In this document: piece after piece, positions 27,316 to 35,664 of the stretch
Layout: every line of letters starts with the position of its first letter
Numbering within the stretch: the stretch's first letter is position 1
Assembly: GCA_023248995.1 (NCBI GenBank)
Contig: JAHFDN010000002.1
Location: 1 to 64,000, forward strand
DNA length: 64,000 nt
DNA from: Candidatus Rokuibacteriota bacterium
Lineage (GTDB): Bacteria > Methylomirabilota > Methylomirabilia > Rokubacteriales > CSP1-6
Direction: 5' to 3'
The notes under the pieces: generated by a model
The model's input: the letters and a program-made list of their open reading frames with translations, nothing else
The model's database searches: none
What the model was told of the DNA's origin: nothing
Program-made: the position numbers and the translations under genes

Positions 27316-28314
27316 ATGGAACCCACGATGGACCGCGCCTGGGGGGGCCCCGCGTTCGACTATCTGCCCGTCCCGACGGAACGGCGGGGGCAAATCCTCC
27401 ACCCATTTGCGATTCCCTGCATGCAGGGGGTCCTCGCCCTCAACGTGACCCGGGGCTGCGCCCACGCCTGCGTGTACTGCTATGCCCGGGCCTACTCGGG
27501 AGCCCCGCCGCGGGGCCAGCTCATGGTTTACGAAAATCTTCCCGCGCGCCTCGAGGCGGAGCTGGCCCGGATGCGCCGGCTCCCGCGTGCCGTGAGTCTC
27601 TGTACGGCCACCGATCCCTTTCAGCCCTTTGCTTCGCTTCTGGCCGTGACCTGGCAGGCGGCCGAGCTCCTCCTCCGACGGGACATCACGGTCACGTTCC
27701 TGACAAAGGGATTCATCCCCGACGAGTTCGTCTCCCTCTTCGCGCGGTTCCCGGATCTCGTGCGGGCCCGCATCGGCCTGCTCTCCCTCGACCCCCGGTA
27801 CCACCGGACCTTCGAACCCGGCGCGGCCCCACCCGACGTCAGGCTGGAGAACCTCCGGCGCCTTCGCGCGGCCGGCATCCGTGCCGGGGTCCGCCACGAT
27901 CCGGTGATTCCGGGGGTGACCGACCGCACGGAGGATCTCGACCGCCTCTTCAGGGCGCTCGGGGAAGCGGGGATCACGAGCGTGGATGTGGGGCACCTCT
28001 ACATCCGGCCGGGCATCGCCCAGCTCCTGAAGGACGAGCTGCCGCCCGAGGTGTCGCGCCCGCTCCTCCGCCAGTTTAGGAGCGGGCCGGTCGAGGAAGT
28101 GGCGGCGTCGGCCCACACTCAGCTCCTTCCCCCCGAGCTCCGAGTGCGGAGTTTCTTCAAGGTGACCCGGGCCGCGCGGGAGCACGGGATCGTCCCCATC
28201 CTTTGCCGCTGCAAGAATCCCGATATCCGATCCGACCGCTGCCAGGGCTCCCGGGACCTGGCCTATCCGCCGCCCGCCCGCCGCGCCCGGCAGCTCGCCC
28301 TCGCCCTGGGCTGA
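27316..28314 (+). CDS. Radical SAM protein (SPL/Rv2578c-like)
   Basis: NVTRGCAHACVYCYARAYSG cysteine motif and SLCTATDPFQP; ATG 27316 with AGGAG upstream preferred over the TTG at 27280. Confidence 0.85.
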   Translation: MEPTMDRAWGGPAFDYLPVPTERRGQILHPFAIPCMQGVLALNVTRGCAHACVYCYARAYSGAPPRGQLMVYENLPARLEAELARMRRLPRAVSLCTATDPFQPFASLLAVTWQAAELLLRRDITVTFLTKGFIPDEFVSLFARFPDLVRARIGLLSLDPRYHRTFEPGAAPPDVRLENLRRLRAAGIRAGVRHDPVIPGVTDRTEDLDRLFRALGEAGITSVDVGHLYIRPGIAQLLKDELPPEVSRPLLRQFRSGPVEEVAASAHTQLLPPELRVRSFFKVTRAAREHGIVPILCRCKNPDIRSDRCQGSRDLAYPPPARRARQLALALG

Positions 28315-28333
28315 GCCGCTTTTTTCCGGCTGG

Positions 28334-28375
28334 TTGACAGAACGATCGTTCGTCCTTCATAATACGAACGATCGT
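28334..28375 (+). promoter_or_regulatory. TetR promoter with embedded perfect inverted-repeat operator
   Basis: TTGACA (28334-28339)-N18-CATAAT (28358-28363); ACGATCGTTCGT (28342-28353) and its exact reverse complement ACGAACGATCGT (28364-28375) overlap the spacer and start region. Confidence 0.75.
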
Positions 28376-29087
28376 GCGACATTCTTCCACCAGACCCGTT
28401 GCCGGGGCGCGCCGCTTCCGGCGCTTCACCGTTCACGGCGAGCAGACACGCCAGGAGATCCTGGAGGTCGCTGTGAACCTCGGCTCGGCTGAAGGCCTCG
28501 AAGGTCTGACCATCGGTCGCCTCGCCCGGGAACTCCAGATGAGCAAAAGCGGGCTGTTCGCCCACTTCGGCTCGAAGGAAGAACTCCAGCTTGCCGCCGT
28601 CGATGTCGCGCGAGCGATCTTCGTGGACAAAGTGATGGAGCGGGCGCTCGCCGCCCCGCCGGGCATCGCCCGCCTTCGGGCGATGCTCGAGGCGTGGGTC
28701 GCCTACGTGGAGCGGAGCGTCTTCAAGGGGGGCTGCTTCTTCGCCGCGGCGTCGGCCGAGTGCGACGGTCGCCCCGGTCGGGTGCGCGATCAGGTGGCGA
28801 GGCTGACCCGGTCGTGGCTCGATGCGCTCGAGGCGGAGATCCGCCAGGCCCGCTCACTGTTGCAACTGCGTTCGCGGACCAACCCCGAGCAGCTGGCGTT
28901 CGAGGTGCACGCCCTCGTCCAGGAGGCCAACTGGGCCTACCAGTTGCTGCGCGAAAAGCGCGTCTTCGAGCGGGCGAGGGAAGGGATTCGGCATCGCCTC
29001 GAGCGCGCCGCGACGCGCAGAGGGCTCCGGCAGCTGCGGGATCGGCGGGCGGCTTCAAGGACGACGAGGAACGCGAGGGGCAGGTAA
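28374..29087 (+). CDS. TetR/AcrR family transcriptional regulator
   Basis: TRQEILEVAVNLGSAEGLEGLTIGRLARELQMSKSGLFAHFGSKEELQLA helix-turn-helix. Confidence 0.9.
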   Translation: MRHSSTRPVAGARRFRRFTVHGEQTRQEILEVAVNLGSAEGLEGLTIGRLARELQMSKSGLFAHFGSKEELQLAAVDVARAIFVDKVMERALAAPPGIARLRAMLEAWVAYVERSVFKGGCFFAAASAECDGRPGRVRDQVARLTRSWLDALEAEIRQARSLLQLRSRTNPEQLAFEVHALVQEANWAYQLLREKRVFERAREGIRHRLERAATRRGLRQLRDRRAASRTTRNARGR

Positions 29088-29109
29088 CCGAAAAGGGGGA
29101 TGCCACACC

Positions 29110-29520
29110 ATGAGCGCTCACCGCACCGCGTCCAGTCTTCTCCGGCGTGCCCTCCAGGCCAACGGCGCCTTCTCGGCGCTGTCCGGCGTCGTCCTCATCG
29201 TGGCCGCCGAGCCGTTGTCGGCGGTCCTCGGCCTCGGGATGCCGGCCATCCTGATCGGGATAGGCGCAGGCCTCTTGGTCTACGCCGCCGTCCTGTTTCG
29301 TAATGCCCTGGGCGCGACGATCAACGAGGCAGAGGCCCTCCTGGCGGTGATCCTGGACGCGGCCTGGGTCGCGGGAAGCCTGGTCCTGATCCTGGCCGGT
29401 CGCTTGAGCGTCGTCGGCAACTGGATGGTTGCCATCATCGCCGACATCGTCTTGCTCTTCGCGGTTCTTCAGTTCTACGCCCTCCGCAGGATCCGAAAGG
29501 GGCGGGCCGCTTCCGCGTAG
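29110..29520 (+). CDS. Small integral membrane protein
   Basis: Four hydrophobic segments; ATG 29110 chosen; follows tetR directly. Confidence 0.65.
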   Translation: MSAHRTASSLLRRALQANGAFSALSGVVLIVAAEPLSAVLGLGMPAILIGIGAGLLVYAAVLFRNALGATINEAEALLAVILDAAWVAGSLVLILAGRLSVVGNWMVAIIADIVLLFAVLQFYALRRIRKGRAASA

Positions 29521-29565
29521 GCCGCTTCACGTCTGGGCGCGCCGGTGAGCAGCGCGACCCGTCCC

Positions 29566-31857
29566 TCACTCCTCGTTGAGCGCCAGCTGGGCGGGGCTTG
29601 GCTCCTCCGCCTCCTCTTCGACGGGAACAAGCCTGTCCTGTTGGATCAGCGGCCGGAAACGCTCCCACAGCTCCCTGAGCTTCGCCTGGTAATACTCGAC
29701 GTTCTCGTCCGGCGCGGTCGGGTCCCACCGGGTGGTCAGCTTGGCAACCTCGTTGACTTTCACCTTGAGCCCCTGGCCGGTGACGTAGTAGGAGACCTGA
29801 TCTCCCGGCTGATACGGCCGCTCGGATTGCATCGCCAATTCGTACGGGGCCGAGGGATTCCGCTTCCCGGTCCGGACCTTCTCGCGGTAGGTCTCCAGCG
29901 AGTCCTGGAGCGTCTCGGTTTTCATGAACTGCTTGACCGGGATCCGGTGGGCGGCGAAGTCGTCGAGGTAGCGCTCGACGAGCGTGGGGATCTCGGCCCG
30001 CCGGCCGCTCAAGAGCAGCCGGAACATCTCCTCCATCCACCTCCGCTGGAAGAGCTCGAGGCCGCGCGAGCGGAGGCCCGAGCCTTTGATCGTGAGCCGC
30101 CCGGCGCCGTCGAGGAGCACGTAGTTCTTCATCTTGTAGCTGAACATCGCGGGGTAGCGCCCGTCCAGCTCCAGACTGATCCCCGGCACGAGCCCCCGGG
30201 AGATCTCCGCCACGAGCGCTTCTTCTTGCGACGGGTCTCGCACGGCGGGGGGAGCCACGAAGTAGATCCCGTCGGTATCAATCTCGATGACCGTGGCGTC
30301 GCGGGCCCTGAGGGTGTCCACGATCTGCCGGATCAGCCGCCGCCCCTCGGCGGTGACCCGGTTGGCGGCGTCGAAGTCGTTCCAGTGGCCCATTGAGAAC
30401 CCGAGATACCCGTAAAAGGAATTGATCAGGATCTTGAACGTCTGCTGAAGAGCGCCGGCGTAGGCCCGCTCCTCCGCCGTGGGCGCCTCGCGCGCGAGCA
30501 CCTTCGCCTGGAGCCTGAACTCTCTCAGGTCTCGGAGCAGGAGGGGAAGAATCCCCAAAGCGTCCTTCGAGGGGAAGATATTGAAGGTGAGCATGAGGGA
30601 CGGATAGAGGGACGCCACGTCCACGTGAAGGACGCGGTGGGCAACGCCTTGCTGGAACACCGCCGTGTAGCCGCCGGCCACGGGGGAGCCGGCCGAGGGC
30701 GCGGGCACGGCGCGGCGGCGGTGGAGGTGCTCCCTCAGGACGAGCGCGTCAATCTTGGTGGCGTTGCCCTTGAGAATCACGCTCTGGTAGTCAAACGGGA
30801 ACATCTGGGCCTGGACGAAGTAGGATTGCGAGAGGACCCGCCCAACGCCGAGGGTCTCCCGGACGTCGTCAAGCGCGTAGGCCATGAGGCGCTCGGGGTC
30901 CTCCCGGAAGACCCGCGGGATGTCGTGGGCCGGGAGGTAGGTCCTGTCGGGGGGGGCCAACCCAAAATGCCGAGCCACTTCTTTCAAGCCGTAGGACGGC
31001 AGGTCCCGGGCGCCGACGTCGTAGTGCTGGACGAGGATCCACGTGTCCACGATGTGGCGGCCGGCGATCTGGTAGCGGCGATAGCTGATGGCACGCTCCG
31101 CCACCTGCATGCGGGACGGATGGCCCCGGAGCGGGGAGCCGTCCCGCCCCCACAAGAGCTCGATGCCGAGCCGTCTGGCCCGCGCCTCCATGTACTCGAG
31201 GTCGAAGCGGAAGATGTTGTGACCCTCGATGACGTCGGGGTCGCGCTCGCGGATCAGCCGGGAGCACTCCTCCAGCATCTCGGGCTCGGAGCAGGCGGCC
31301 CCCGAGATCACGTGCTCCCACCCGGTGGAGTCGGCGAGCGCGATCGCGATGATCCGATCCGAGGCGCGCGCGGCGTGAGGGAACTCAAAGCCCTCGGCCG
31401 TCAGGACCTCGATGTCGAGCGCCAGCCGGCGGAGATCGGAGAACGCCAGGCCCAGGAAGGAGGTCTTGCCCGTGAGCAGGAGGAACTGGAGGACGGCATC
31501 GTTGAAGAAGCGATAGGGCGCCTCAGGAGCCGTCGAGCCCCTGCCCGAGGCTTTCTGGCAGTGGTCCCTCGCCTTGGCCGCGGTCGCCCAGGACGGGAAT
31601 CTCGCCAGCCACCGGTACGCTCCCGGGCCTTCGAGCGGGGCGACCTCGGCCTCGCCCTTCCAGTTCTGGAGCAGGTCCGGGTCGGCCAGGAGGAGGAACG
31701 GCGCGAAAGGCTCGGCGCGCGAGACCAGGCGACCCCCCTCGCGCTGGAACACCCGGATCTTGTCCCCCTCTTCGAGCTCGAACGCGACGAGGCCGACGGT
31801 CTGGTCGTGGCCGAAGAGGAGGGCGTTTTCCTGAAACGGAAGGGCGGGCAAGCCCAC
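29566..31857 (-). CDS. Family B DNA polymerase (Pol II-like, divergent bacterial type)
   Basis: Exo motifs LDIEVL, GHNIFRFDLEYM, YALDDV; Pol motifs DVASLYPSLM, KILINSFYGYLG, IEIDTDGIYF. Confidence 0.9.
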   Translation of the reverse strand: MGLPALPFQENALLFGHDQTVGLVAFELEEGDKIRVFQREGGRLVSRAEPFAPFLLLADPDLLQNWKGEAEVAPLEGPGAYRWLARFPSWATAAKARDHCQKASGRGSTAPEAPYRFFNDAVLQFLLLTGKTSFLGLAFSDLRRLALDIEVLTAEGFEFPHAARASDRIIAIALADSTGWEHVISGAACSEPEMLEECSRLIRERDPDVIEGHNIFRFDLEYMEARARRLGIELLWGRDGSPLRGHPSRMQVAERAISYRRYQIAGRHIVDTWILVQHYDVGARDLPSYGLKEVARHFGLAPPDRTYLPAHDIPRVFREDPERLMAYALDDVRETLGVGRVLSQSYFVQAQMFPFDYQSVILKGNATKIDALVLREHLHRRRAVPAPSAGSPVAGGYTAVFQQGVAHRVLHVDVASLYPSLMLTFNIFPSKDALGILPLLLRDLREFRLQAKVLAREAPTAEERAYAGALQQTFKILINSFYGYLGFSMGHWNDFDAANRVTAEGRRLIRQIVDTLRARDATVIEIDTDGIYFVAPPAVRDPSQEEALVAEISRGLVPGISLELDGRYPAMFSYKMKNYVLLDGAGRLTIKGSGLRSRGLELFQRRWMEEMFRLLLSGRRAEIPTLVERYLDDFAAHRIPVKQFMKTETLQDSLETYREKVRTGKRNPSAPYELAMQSERPYQPGDQVSYYVTGQGLKVKVNEVAKLTTRWDPTAPDENVEYYQAKLRELWERFRPLIQQDRLVPVEEEAEEPSPAQLALNEE

Positions 31858-31859
31858 TA

Positions 31860-32089
31860 GTGTTCTGTCTGTAAAGTCATATGAACGAGAGCTGAAGGGC
31901 CAGCGGGTGGCGCAGCGAGCGGGGGGCCCCGCGGCGCGGAGCGGACCGCCTCTGGGCTGCCGGCGTTCGGCATGAGCAGATACGGCGGAGACAAGGCGCC
32001 GGCCACGCGGGAGCGACCACCGCGGGGCTGCTCGCGGCGACAGGCCCTGCTGGCCATCCTAACGGAACGCGACATACCGGGCGGAACAC
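31860..32089. mobile_element. MITE-like element, copy 2 (230 bp)
   Basis: TA flanks at 31858-31859 and 32090-32091; ends GTGTTCTGTC...GGCGGAACAC; highly similar to copy 3 over its full length. Confidence 0.9.
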
Positions 32090-32574
32090 TAGTTCAGCAT
32101 GCCCAGGAGCCGGTGGAGCTCCTTGCGCGCGAGCACGTACCCCGGCTCCAACGTGAGCGCCGCCTTGATCTCGCCGATCGCTTCCTGGATCTTGCCCTGC
32201 TTGACGTACACGCGGCTCAAGTTGAAGTGGGGGTAGTGCCGCGGCTCGTAGCGCTTGGCGGTCATGGCCTTCCCGAACCACGGAATCGCTTCCTCGTGAC
32301 GCCCGAGCTCGATGAGGTACGCGCCGATGTCGTTATAGGGGTTGCCGAAGGTGGGGTCCACCTCGATCGCCCGCTTGCATTCGACGATGGCCGTCTCGTA
32401 CTCGCCCTTGAAGCTCCAGGCCCAGCCGCGGAAGGTGTGCGCCTCGGCGGTCGGCATGATCTCGATGGACCGGGAGTAGTACTCGATGGCGGCGTCGAGG
32501 TCCCCGTTCGTCTGGGCCTCGTACCCCTTCTGGAAGTAGCGCTGGGCCTGCTCGGCCGTACTCTCTTCGTCCAC
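32089..32574 (-). CDS. Tetratricopeptide repeat protein
   Basis: Repeated TPR pattern: YFQKGYEAQTNGDLDAAIEYYSRSIEIMP / AHTFRGWAWSFKGEYETAIVECKRAIEVDP. Stop TAG coincides with the MITE end. Confidence 0.9.
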   Translation of the reverse strand: MDEESTAEQAQRYFQKGYEAQTNGDLDAAIEYYSRSIEIMPTAEAHTFRGWAWSFKGEYETAIVECKRAIEVDPTFGNPYNDIGAYLIELGRHEEAIPWFGKAMTAKRYEPRHYPHFNLSRVYVKQGKIQEAIGEIKAALTLEPGYVLARKELHRLLGMLN

Positions 32575-32580
32575 GCTCGC

Positions 32581-32794
32581 CTACTCGCTCGACGCGGCCT
32601 CGAGCGTCCTCCGGTACAGGCTCTCGGACACCAGGCCCACGAGCCGGCGCCCGCCGTTGACGACGACGGTGGGGACCGCCCTCACGCCGTCTCGGGTGAC
32701 CGCCTCTTCGTAATCCCGGAGCACCCACGGCCGCCGGGTAACACCAGGGTCACAGGTAGTCCGCGTATTCGATGATTCTGAGGGACCGACTCAT
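32581..32794 (-). pseudogene. DsbA/FrnE-like thiol oxidoreductase remnant (TGA at active-site Cys, internal deletion, frameshift)
   Basis: Minus strand reads MSRSLRIIEYADYL*PWCY (DsbA-like active site with TGA for the first Cys), then in the +1 frame RPWVLRDYEEAVTRDGVRAVPTVVVNGGRRLVGLVSESLYRRTLEAASSE*; 214 nt is not divisible by 3. Confidence 0.65.
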
Positions 32795-32886
32795 CGCCGC
32801 GCCTTCGCTGGGATTGTACTCCGTGGCGGGGTGGGGGTCAACGAAGGGCCGCTTGCGGGACCCCGGGGTTCGGGTATGCTTATCGG

Positions 32887-33057
32887 GTGCGCCTCAAACA
32901 GATCGCGGGGCTTCGTCCGGCGACGGTCCTCGGGGGCTCTCCCGGGGTTGTGACGCTTCCCAACGTGACCCCGGGCGCGGCGGTGACGATGACGGGACGG
33001 CTCGACCGGCTCGAGGGGGCCGGGCCGTGTCCAGCGATGGTGCTCCTCCACGGGTGA
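32887..33057 (+). pseudogene. Dienelactone hydrolase-like N-terminal remnant
   Basis: VRLKQIAGLRPATVLGGSPGVVTLPNVTPGAAVTMTGRLDRLEGAGPCPAMVLLHG* resembles a DLH N-terminus stopping right after the VLLHG strand. Confidence 0.45.
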
Positions 33058-33060
33058 GAC

Positions 33061-33975
33061 ATGACGGTGGACGCGTCCATCGAGCTCGTCAAACATCTGC
33101 GCTCCACGGTGGTGCACATTCACGCGAAGGTGTCCGCCGAGCATCCCTCCGTCCGGATTCTCGGAGAGGAGCGGATGGGCTCGGGCGCCGTCGTGGACGC
33201 CGCCGGGTTCATCCTGACCGTCAACTACGTGGTCATGGGGGCGGAGACCATCTACGTCTCGTTTCCCGAGGGGCGGCGGATCAAGGCCGAGATCGTGGCG
33301 CAGGACTTCGACGTGGGGCTGGCCCTGCTGAAGGTGAAGCGGCAGGGTCTTCCCGCCGCTCCGGCGGGCTCGTCCGAGGAAGTGGATCGGGGTTCGCCGG
33401 TCTTCGTGCTGGCCTCGACGGGCACCCAGGAGCGGCGGGTCGCCGACGGGGTGGTCACTTACGCGGGGGAGTTCGAAGCGCACTGGGAGTACATGCTGGA
33501 GCGCGGTATCATTTCGAGCGCCTTCAACCCCGGGTTCGGCGGCGGGCCGCTCTTCTCCCTGACAGGCCGCATGCTCGGCGTCGTCTCGCTGAACCTGAAC
33601 CAGGTCGCGCGGAATTCCCTGGCTATTCCGCTGGAGCGTTACCGCGAGCACGAGGGGGAGCTCCTCCGGCACGGGCGGGTGCTGAGCCGCCCGCCGCGGG
33701 CGTGGATCGGGGTGTTCGCCTATCCCCTGGAGGAGGGCGTGGTGGTGGGCGGGCTGGTTCCCCGGGGGCCGGCCGAGCGATCGGGCCTCCACGAGGGCGA
33801 TCTCATCATGTCGGTGGATGCCGAGGAGGTGGCCACCCGAAAGGCGCTCTACCTCTCTCTCTGGCGTCACGCCCCGGGGGAGAAAATCCGGCTCGAGGTC
33901 ATGCGCGATGAGGAGCTCAGGCGCGTGGAGGTCCTGAGCGGAGACCGCGCCGACTTCTACAAGCAGCGGCTGTGA
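33061..33975 (+). CDS. HtrA/S1C-like PDZ protein, predicted catalytically inactive
   Basis: GSGAVVDAAGFILTVNYVVMGA..., DVGLALLKV, PGFGGGPLFS, and a PDZ domain VVVGGLVPRGPAERSGLHEGDLIMSVDAEEV. Confidence 0.8.
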   Translation: MTVDASIELVKHLRSTVVHIHAKVSAEHPSVRILGEERMGSGAVVDAAGFILTVNYVVMGAETIYVSFPEGRRIKAEIVAQDFDVGLALLKVKRQGLPAAPAGSSEEVDRGSPVFVLASTGTQERRVADGVVTYAGEFEAHWEYMLERGIISSAFNPGFGGGPLFSLTGRMLGVVSLNLNQVARNSLAIPLERYREHEGELLRHGRVLSRPPRAWIGVFAYPLEEGVVVGGLVPRGPAERSGLHEGDLIMSVDAEEVATRKALYLSLWRHAPGEKIRLEVMRDEELRRVEVLSGDRADFYKQRL

Positions 33976-33987
33976 GGAGGCGAGGCT

Positions 33988-34779
33988 ATGGATCTGGGCT
34001 TGAAGGGCAAGACGGCGGTCGTGGCGGCGGCGAGCAAGGGCCTGGGGAGGGCCTGCGCCCAGGGCCTGGCCGCCGAGGGGGCTCGCGTGACCATGTGCGC
34101 CCGGTCGGAGGCCGACCTGCTCCTAGCCGCCGGGGAGGTCCGCGACAAGACCAACGCCGAGGTGCTCGCGATCCCCGCCGACGTGACGCGCCTCGCCGAT
34201 ATCGAGCGGCTGGTGGCGAAGACGGTCGAGGCCTTCGGCGGGGTGGACATCCTCGTGGCGAACGCCGGCGGTCCGCCGGCCGGCCGCTTCGACCAGATGT
34301 CGGATGCCGAGTGGCAGGCGGCCTTCGAGCTGACCCTGCTGTCCACGGTTCGGCTGATCCGCGAGGTGCTTCCCTACATGCGGAAGAACCGGTGGGGACG
34401 CATCCTCAGCATCCAGTCGAGCTCGGTCAAGCAGCCCATTGACGGGTTGATCCTCTCCAACGGCATCCGCCCGGGCGTGGCCGGGATGTCCAAGACCCTC
34501 GCGGCGGAACTCGGCAAGGACAACATCCTGATCAACACCGTCTGTCCGGGCCGGATCCTCACGGATCGTCTCCGCTCCAACTTGGTCAGGCGCGCGCGGG
34601 AGGCGGGTAAATCGGTCGAGGAGTACCTGCCGACGGCGGCCGCCGAGATCCCCCTGGGCCGCATCGGGAGCTCCGAGGAGTTCGCCAACGTCGTGGTCTT
34701 CCTGGCCTCCGAGCGCGCCTCGTACGTGACCGGCGCCACCATCCAGGTGGACGGCGGGCTGGTGCGGGGCCTCTTCTAG
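33988..34779 (+). CDS. SDR family oxidoreductase (FabG-like)
   Basis: GKTAVVAAASKGLGRACAQGLAAEGARV, NAGGPPAG, C-terminal TGATIQVDGGLVRGLF. Confidence 0.85.
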   Translation: MDLGLKGKTAVVAAASKGLGRACAQGLAAEGARVTMCARSEADLLLAAGEVRDKTNAEVLAIPADVTRLADIERLVAKTVEAFGGVDILVANAGGPPAGRFDQMSDAEWQAAFELTLLSTVRLIREVLPYMRKNRWGRILSIQSSSVKQPIDGLILSNGIRPGVAGMSKTLAAELGKDNILINTVCPGRILTDRLRSNLVRRAREAGKSVEEYLPTAAAEIPLGRIGSSEEFANVVVFLASERASYVTGATIQVDGGLVRGLF

Positions 34780-34787
34780 GGACGCGA

Positions 34788-35597
34788 GTGGTCAGGGGAT
34801 TCCGGAAGTCGTTCTCGGGGTTCTTCGCCCACCAGGGGTTCTTCCTGGCCGCCGGGCTCTCCTTCTACGTGCTCATGTGCCTGATCCCGTTCCTCTTCCT
34901 GATCGTCTCGCTGGCGGGGTTCATCCTTTCCAGCGAGACCGCGACCCGCCAGGTCATCGCCCAGCTCACGCCCGTCGTCCCCGTCTACCAGCACGAGATC
35001 ACACGGGCCCTCCTGCGGATCGTCGCCACGCGGACGCTGTCGGGGATCCTCGGGACGGTGATCCTCGTCGTGTTCACCACCCAGCTGTTCGCCGCCACGC
35101 GCCTCGTGCTCGACCGCATCCTCGGGGTCAAGCGCGGGCGCGGCTACCTGCGAGGGATGCTCTTCGACACGCTGTGGATCTTCCTGATCGGCATCCTGTT
35201 CTTTGCGTCCATCGGGGTGACCGACCTGTTCGCCTGGTTCAAGGTGTTCGTCTTCCGTCCCGCCAGGATGCCGCCCGAGTGGATCCAGTACATGAGCATC
35301 GCCCTCGGCATCGGCTTGGCCACGACGATGTTTTACCTTCTCTACCGGCATTTGCCGAACCGGCCAGTACCCCCCGGGGCCGCCCTGGCGGGGGCGCTCC
35401 TCGCCAGCGTCCTCTGGGAGGCAGCCAAGCAATTGCTCCGCCTCTACATCGTGACGGTGGGCGTCTACGACCAGATCTACGGGCCCCTCGGCGTCCTCGT
35501 CGCTTTCGTCATGTTCGTGTACTACTCGGCGATCGTCTTCATCCTCGGCGCCGAGTACGTCGGCGCCCTCGAGCGCGGGCGCTTCGCCGGCAGATGA
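34788..35597 (+). CDS. YihY/BrkB family inner membrane protein
   Basis: AAGLSFYVLMCLIPFLFLIVSLAGFIL and YDQIYGPLGVLVAFVMFVYYSAIVFILGAEY. Confidence 0.9.
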   Translation: MVRGFRKSFSGFFAHQGFFLAAGLSFYVLMCLIPFLFLIVSLAGFILSSETATRQVIAQLTPVVPVYQHEITRALLRIVATRTLSGILGTVILVVFTTQLFAATRLVLDRILGVKRGRGYLRGMLFDTLWIFLIGILFFASIGVTDLFAWFKVFVFRPARMPPEWIQYMSIALGIGLATTMFYLLYRHLPNRPVPPGAALAGALLASVLWEAAKQLLRLYIVTVGVYDQIYGPLGVLVAFVMFVYYSAIVFILGAEYVGALERGRFAGR

Positions 35598-35664
35598 TCC
35601 CGGGCGCGGGGAGCCTCTGCCGGGATGACGCGGATCATCCCGGTATGGTATTGTTCGGCCCGGT

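Noticed and set aside
31857-32075. Short ORFs inside MITE copies (SVRMASRACRREQ... on minus; RQALLAILTERD... on plus), also near 43016-43330 and 4322-4636
   Set aside because: Shared peptides simply reflect nucleotide similarity of the repeat; copy 1 lacks the central part, and no start/RBS or protein-level constraint is evident.
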